A stretch of DNA of 39,565 bases, from the NCBI GenBank assembly GCA_022360175.1, contig JAKSDI010000313.1:1-39565 (forward strand), in the 5' to 3' direction. Under the pieces are notes generated by a model. The model made no database searches, was not told where the DNA came from, and saw only the letters and a list, made by a program, of their open reading frames with translations. Positions 34,535-39,565 of the stretch are shown here, one piece after another. Both the position numbers and the translations under genes were made by a program. This DNA is from Chitinophagales bacterium. GTDB taxonomy: Bacteria > Bacteroidota > Bacteroidia > Chitinophagales > Saprospiraceae. How positions within the stretch are numbered: the stretch's first letter is position 1; every line of letters starts with the position of its first letter.

Positions 34535-37500
34535 ATGAAAAAAAATAACCCACAGAAACTCAAACCCTGGATACCTGTCTCGGTATTTGGTTTTTGCTTG
34601 ATTTGCCTTTTAGCCTGGGGGCGCTCTAACTCCCAGTTTGGGATAAGGACCCTCTCGAGTTATTCGAAAAAAACAAATGCAAAGCTTACTAAAGCTCCTT
34701 CCAAAAGTACCACAGCATCTGATGCTTATTTGATGCCTCCACCTGCCTGCTCTGGTAGTCCGAATATTATTGCAGGATATGCATGGGAAGATATCAATAA
34801 TGATGGTATCAAAGATGCTGGAGAGACGAGGGGCGTTTCAGGTATTACAGTCCAGATTTTTGATGAAGATGGCTCTCAGGTAGGCACAGATGCAACAACA
34901 GATGTAGATGGAAATTGGTCTATCGATGTAAGTAGCGCCGCTACTACTTGTAATAATTTGCGTGTCGAATATTCAAATATTCCAAACTGGGCTCAGCTTA
35001 CCTACGAAGGAGCAGATAATGGTACGACCGTACAGCTAGTCTCTCCGGGTAGTTGTGCCAATTTAGGCCTTATCAATCCTGCTGATTACTGTCAGAACAA
35101 TCCTTTATTTATTACACCTTGCTATATCAACGGAGATAATACAGGAGCTCAAGACGCGCTAGTAGGCATCCCTTATAATGGTGGAGCGATTCAACATCTG
35201 GCTACTGCTGCCCAAATTGGCTCAACCTGGGGTGTTGCTTACAATCGAGATCAAGAACGAGCTTATGTTGGCGCTACACTAAGAAGGCATGTAGGCCTGA
35301 CGGGAAATGGGCTGGATGTTCTCTTTGAAGTCAATCCATTTTCAGGCTCGGCTAATGCTTCTGTTTGGGCACAACTAAATGATGATTATGGCATAAACAC
35401 AGGAAGTGTTCCTTCTAATGCTAGCAGGGGATTAGGAGGTATTAACAGCCCTTCCACCGATCCAGAAGGTTTCTTTGGGATTGGTCATTTAGGGATTGGT
35501 GATATAGATATATCTGAAACAAATGACAAGGTTTGGCTGACCAATTTATATACCAAACAACTCCATGGAATAGCTATTAACCCGGATGGTTCTGCCGGAG
35601 CAATTGAAAGTTATGATATACCAATGCCTTCTCGCTATTGCCTGAACATAAATACTATTTACCTGAATTCCGGAAGCACAATTATTACAAGCCATGGCCT
35701 TGGTCCAACCGATGTAGCCTGGGAAGGAGATGCTTATGCTGTTAATGGCAGTATTGCCAATATTGGCGGCCAGCCAGCACCTTATAGCAATACCAGGTTT
35801 GGAACGAACTTTCGTTACATCGTCCCAGTACCCGCAGGCACCTACCGAGTTACTACCTACCACTATAATGCAGCAGGGGTAAATATGGATGTTATTATTG
35901 ATGGGACGACAAACTCTGTTTCTATTCCAAATGCAATGCAAACGAATATAACGCATTCAGATCAAACAGTGACAGATGGCCTATTAGAAATACAATTTGT
36001 AAGAACAGGAGGTGCCAATACTAATGCTTTTGTTAATGGTATAGAAATAGAAGCGGTAAGTGGTGATGGATTCAATGAAGCCGCTCCTTTTGCTATCAAA
36101 TACTTTCAGGGAGACGTGTACGTCGGTGTAGCCTGCAATGCAGAATACTCTCAGGAAAAAGATTCTTTGCATGCTTACATATATAAGTTTGATGATGGCA
36201 ATAATACTTTTTCAGAATATTTTGACTTCCCTCTTAGCGATCGTAGAGAACCTGTATTTGATCAATGTATTTCAGAAAGGCTTCGTTACTTCAGCCCCTG
36301 GCTTAACGTATGGCGAAATCATTGCAATTTTGGTTTAAATAATGGCTCTACTGCTTTTAATGATGCTTCACCAATTTTTGCAGACATCGAATTCGATAAT
36401 GACCTTTCCTTAATTTTAGGTATTGTTGACAGATCGGGTATGCAAACAGGTAATGGACAGTGGACACCTGCCGGAGGAGGTAATATCAGTGCCATTAGCG
36501 GAGGAGATATCATGAGAGCCTGTTACATTAATGGGCAGCATGTCTTCCAATCGGATATCGCAGACAATTCAGGATGCTCTTATCAAGTATCTAATCCTTC
36601 TAATGGAACATTCCCTTATGAGTATTATACCGGAGAACATCGCTCAGGTGGTTCAGAAGCAGAAACCGCATGGGGAGGACTAGCATTTAAAAAAGGAGAT
36701 TCTAAAGTAGCGGTCACGGCAATGGACCCTACCAATATTATCAATTCAGGAGGAATCATTTTACTGGATAATATCAGCGGGGTTAAAACCAATGCCCATC
36801 TTTTATACAATTCTGGCGGAGGGTCTTCCTCTGGCCCTACTTTTGCAAAATCTCAAGGTTTGGGAGACTTAGAATTGATGTGCGAATCTCTACCTATCCA
36901 AATAGGAAATTATGTCTGGATAGACGAAAATAATGATGGCATACAAGACGCTTGTGAACTCCCTGTTCCAGGTATAAGTGTGTCACTATATGACAAAACC
37001 TCAGGCGATCTGGTAGCGGTTACTACTACCGCAGCGAATGGAGAATACTATTTCACCAATAGCAGTGATCCTGATGAAAACTGGTTTAATAGCTATACTC
37101 AATTAACTACTAACACTCAATATGCTATTGTTTTTGGGTATGATGGGAATGCGAGTATAGGCCAATTTGATGCCAACTCAGGAAGATTCGACATTGGGGG
37201 CTCTTTTTATGAACTTACAACTGCTGATTCAGGAACAGGCAATAATCCTGATCAAAATGACTCAGATGCTTCCCTTATGACGCAGGGTAGTCTGGTTAAT
37301 TATCCCATCATCATGTATACAACTACAAATGAAACGGATCATACTTTGGATGCAGGTTTGGTGCCCGTACAATCATTCGACCTTGCATTGACCAAGGTAA
37401 TAAACACAATTGCTACACCCGGCCCTTATGTCCCAGGTGATAATGTAACATTTACCATTGAGGTATATAACCAGGGAACTATTGATGCTACGGATATAGA

Positions 37501-39565
37501 AATTACCGATTACGTACCTACAGAAATGATCTTTAACGCAGGAGACAATACGGATTTTAGCGGTTCCCTTATTGCTCCTATTGCTACGATTGCAAATCTC
37601 CCTTCAGGTATGAGCACGACCGTAGAAATTACTCTTCAAATCGATCCTAACACTTTTGCTGCAAGTACGGTCAATTATGCTGAGATTACCAGTTTTGATG
37701 ACGACAACAATACAGCTACACCTGCACCTATAGACGAAGACTCTACACCTGGAGATAATCAGGGAGATGATGAAAAACCAACCGACAATGATATAGATGA
37801 CGAAGCCCCCGGCACACCTGGTACGACAGACAATCCTAATGATGCTGATGATTATGACCCTGCTATGGTTATGATTGATCAACCACCTTGCCTGGTGGAA
37901 ATTGTCAATATACAAGTGAACTGTGTCAGTGTAACAGAATACGAGCTCAGTTTTGATGTCAATTGGGATTACGCTAATGCGACTACTGATGTCATTGAAG
38001 TTTCTGTCGATGGCGTCTTGCAACCTATGATTACTCCCGCAGGCATCACTGGTACGCAATCATTTGGACCAATAACACTTACAGGTCCTGCCTATGATAT
38101 ACCACTCATGGCAAGCTTTACTACCAATTCGTCCTGTACTACAAACGTGTTAATTGACCTGGTACCAGATGCTATTTGCGTTCCGCCCTGTACCAATACA
38201 CTTGGAGGTACTACCTTCCAAGATCTTGACAATGATGGAGAAGAAGATATTTCTGATATGGTTCAGTCCAATGTATTAGTAGAAATATACGAATGTGATA
38301 ATGATGTACCAGTTGCAGTCACTTACTCAAATATCAATGGAGAATGGAGCGTGGATGATGCTAATATTACCTACCCTGTACGAGTCGAATTCTCAACTCC
38401 TCTTCATTCATTATTAGCTCCTTCTTTCCAGGGTTTAGATAATGGTACTAATGCACAATTTGTAAATGCTGCCAATTGTGAAGTAGATTATAGTATTATT
38501 GAAGGAGGATGTTGTATCCAGATAGGAAACTATGTTTGGGAAGATACAGATGGAGATGGAGTTCAAGATGCCTGCGAACCTTCTTTTCCAAATTTCACAG
38601 TCAAATTATATACAAAACCTGTGACTGGTAATGCTGAATTAGTAGCGACTACCACTACCGATGTAAATGGTGAGTACTATTTCACTAACAGTAATGCTCC
38701 TAATGAGACCTGGGAAACAGGCTTCACTGAGCTGATCAGTGGTGAATCCTATTTTGTTGTTTTCATGGGAGATGCATACGACGCTCTAACAGGCAAAATA
38801 ACGGTGAATAGCATGGAATATGAACCAACTATTACTGATACAGGAGAAGGTAACAATCCAGACTTTAACGATTCTGATGTTTCTATTATGAATGTACCAG
38901 GTATAGGTGATATGCCTGTTGTAATGCTTACCGTTGATGAAACAGATCACACAATCGATGCTGGTATAAAACTTTCAAGAACTGATTATGGTGATTTACC
39001 TGATTCGTATGCTACTCTTGCTGCAAGTAATGGTGCTAGACACAGCCTCAAACCAGGTTTATATTTAGGTTCTTGCGTAGATATTGAAGCCACAGGTGCA
39101 CCAGATTTTGAAGCAGGTACTGATGGCAGTGGCGGTGATGATCAAACACCAGGATTACTAACAGAAGGCACTTGTACTGGTAATGATGATGAAGATGGCA
39201 TTCTCCTTCTTACTCCACTTATCCCAGGCAGCACTGCCTGCATTGAAGTGACAGCTACTTCTGTCAATGGAACAGCAGTCTTGAATGCGTGGATCGATTT
39301 CAACGGAGATGGAGATTTTGCAGGAGATGCAAATGAGAACCTGACTTTCATAAGCATAGATGGTGCTCCTATAGGAGCTACTACAGATGCGCCTGTTGCC
39401 AATGGTACGGGTACTTATGTATACTGTTTTGATGTGCCAGCAGGAGCCACCTTCCCTAATCAGGAAACTCATATGCGCTTCCGCTTAAGTATGAATGGTG
39501 GTTTGCCTTATGATGGGCCAGCCGATTCAGGTGAAGTAGAAGATTACTATCAGCCACTGGCAAAG
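34535..39565 (+). CDS. Giant SdrD-B/GEVED multidomain surface protein (3' end beyond window)
   Basis: Open from ATG 34535 through the last base, 1677 codons, with no stop. Residues about 12-30 are a signal peptide. SdrD-B-like Ca-binding domains lie at about 75-170 (AGYAWEDINNDGIKDAGE), 788-945 (IGNYVWIDENNDGIQDACE), 1221-1325 and 1328-1485 (IGNYVWEDTDGDGVQDACE). Residues about 205-370 and 515-785 look like halves of a beta-propeller, interrupted at about 372-510 by a malectin-like segment (NTIYLNSGSTIITSHGLG, VPAGTYRVTTYHYN). A DUF11-type domain is at about 948-1065 (ALTKVINTIATPGPYVPGDN). A GEVED domain occupies about 1482-1677 (AWIDFNGDGDFAG, SGEVEDYYQPLA). Expect more repeats and a T9SS sorting domain or gliding-type CTD downstream. 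It is probably an adhesin or fibre protein. Confidence 0.88.
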   Translation, partial: MKKNNPQKLKPWIPVSVFGFCLICLLAWGRSNSQFGIRTLSSYSKKTNAKLTKAPSKSTTASDAYLMPPPACSGSPNIIAGYAWEDINNDGIKDAGETRGVSGITVQIFDEDGSQVGTDATTDVDGNWSIDVSSAATTCNNLRVEYSNIPNWAQLTYEGADNGTTVQLVSPGSCANLGLINPADYCQNNPLFITPCYINGDNTGAQDALVGIPYNGGAIQHLATAAQIGSTWGVAYNRDQERAYVGATLRRHVGLTGNGLDVLFEVNPFSGSANASVWAQLNDDYGINTGSVPSNASRGLGGINSPSTDPEGFFGIGHLGIGDIDISETNDKVWLTNLYTKQLHGIAINPDGSAGAIESYDIPMPSRYCLNINTIYLNSGSTIITSHGLGPTDVAWEGDAYAVNGSIANIGGQPAPYSNTRFGTNFRYIVPVPAGTYRVTTYHYNAAGVNMDVIIDGTTNSVSIPNAMQTNITHSDQTVTDGLLEIQFVRTGGANTNAFVNGIEIEAVSGDGFNEAAPFAIKYFQGDVYVGVACNAEYSQEKDSLHAYIYKFDDGNNTFSEYFDFPLSDRREPVFDQCISERLRYFSPWLNVWRNHCNFGLNNGSTAFNDASPIFADIEFDNDLSLILGIVDRSGMQTGNGQWTPAGGGNISAISGGDIMRACYINGQHVFQSDIADNSGCSYQVSNPSNGTFPYEYYTGEHRSGGSEAETAWGGLAFKKGDSKVAVTAMDPTNIINSGGIILLDNISGVKTNAHLLYNSGGGSSSGPTFAKSQGLGDLELMCESLPIQIGNYVWIDENNDGIQDACELPVPGISVSLYDKTSGDLVAVTTTAANGEYYFTNSSDPDENWFNSYTQLTTNTQYAIVFGYDGNASIGQFDANSGRFDIGGSFYELTTADSGTGNNPDQNDSDASLMTQGSLVNYPIIMYTTTNETDHTLDAGLVPVQSFDLALTKVINTIATPGPYVPGDNVTFTIEVYNQGTIDATDIEITDYVPTEMIFNAGDNTDFSGSLIAPIATIANLPSGMSTTVEITLQIDPNTFAASTVNYAEITSFDDDNNTATPAPIDEDSTPGDNQGDDEKPTDNDIDDEAPGTPGTTDNPNDADDYDPAMVMIDQPPCLVEIVNIQVNCVSVTEYELSFDVNWDYANATTDVIEVSVDGVLQPMITPAGITGTQSFGPITLTGPAYDIPLMASFTTNSSCTTNVLIDLVPDAICVPPCTNTLGGTTFQDLDNDGEEDISDMVQSNVLVEIYECDNDVPVAVTYSNINGEWSVDDANITYPVRVEFSTPLHSLLAPSFQGLDNGTNAQFVNAANCEVDYSIIEGGCCIQIGNYVWEDTDGDGVQDACEPSFPNFTVKLYTKPVTGNAELVATTTTDVNGEYYFTNSNAPNETWETGFTELISGESYFVVFMGDAYDALTGKITVNSMEYEPTITDTGEGNNPDFNDSDVSIMNVPGIGDMPVVMLTVDETDHTIDAGIKLSRTDYGDLPDSYATLAASNGARHSLKPGLYLGSCVDIEATGAPDFEAGTDGSGGDDQTPGLLTEGTCTGNDDEDGILLLTPLIPGSTACIEVTATSVNGTAVLNAWIDFNGDGDFAGDANENLTFISIDGAPIGATTDAPVANGTGTYVYCFDVPAGATFPNQETHMRFRLSMNGGLPYDGPADSGEVEDYYQPLAK

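Noticed and set aside
35546-39472. Several minus-strand open frames of 60-150 codons opposite the giant surface-protein gene
   Set aside because: The plus strand is open for 1677 codons with clear domain content; the reverse frames have no recognisable motifs and are by-products of the repeat-rich, stop-poor composition.
1-39565. Search for CRISPR arrays, tRNA, rRNA, restriction-modification, toxin-antitoxin or prophage genes
   Set aside because: No regularly spaced direct repeats, cloverleaf-like segments, or defence or phage hallmark proteins were seen; all long frames are explained by the genes listed.

Overview
The window looks like chromosomal DNA of a Bacteroidota bacterium, most likely from the Saprospiria/Saprospirales side of the phylum. 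The evidence is two proteins with type IX secretion (T9SS) C-terminal sorting domains, a CarboxypepD_reg-type TonB receptor, LytS/LytT and TPR-LuxR regulators of the Bacteroidota type, SdrD-B/GEVED surface proteins, AT-rich DNA and mostly weak Shine-Dalgarno sequences. I see no rRNA, tRNA, CRISPR array or prophage.

Layout. (1) 1-5271: tail of a NarL-type histidine kinase with its response regulator, then on the minus strand a POT peptide transporter, an overlapping pair of NTF2-like proteins (one fused to a GNAT acetyltransferase) and a 7-TM protein. (2) 5272-5608: two abutting insertion-sequence relics, an IS481-like N-terminus on plus and an IS3-like OrfA on minus. (3) 5609-12383, minus strand: TonB-dependent receptor, then a transcription unit running ECF sigma factor -> inner-membrane/outer-membrane protein resembling a dual membrane-spanning anti-sigma factor -> T9SS-secreted subtilase. 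(4) 12581-16802, minus strand: bioD-bioA-bioB followed by an arsenite methyltransferase very like animal AS3MT. (5) 17167-21542, plus strand: spondin-domain lipoprotein, LytS/LytT two-component system, DUF2306 membrane protein. (6) 22194-29514, plus strand: an export/surface operon of a DUF1800 protein, a DUF1501 protein with a dockerin-like tail, and a 1199-residue T9SS protein with cohesin-like, CBM6-like and duplicated domains. A convergent TPR-LuxR regulator follows. (7) 32017-39565, plus strand: two unrecognised proteins and the first 1677 codons of a very large SdrD-B surface protein cut by the window end.

How the parts fit. Much of the window is about building and sensing the cell envelope. 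The sigma/anti-sigma/protease unit could relay outer-membrane state to sigma release. The DUF1800-DUF1501-T9SS operon makes secreted or surface material, and may be linked to the neighbouring TPR-LuxR regulator through a shared motif around CATCATGTAGTC found upstream of both. Biotin synthesis and arsenic methylation are ordinary metabolic and resistance functions. The best candidates for something little described are the sigma/dual-membrane anti-sigma/subtilase unit, the DUF1501-dockerin plus cohesin-like pair, and the layered surface protein at the right end.
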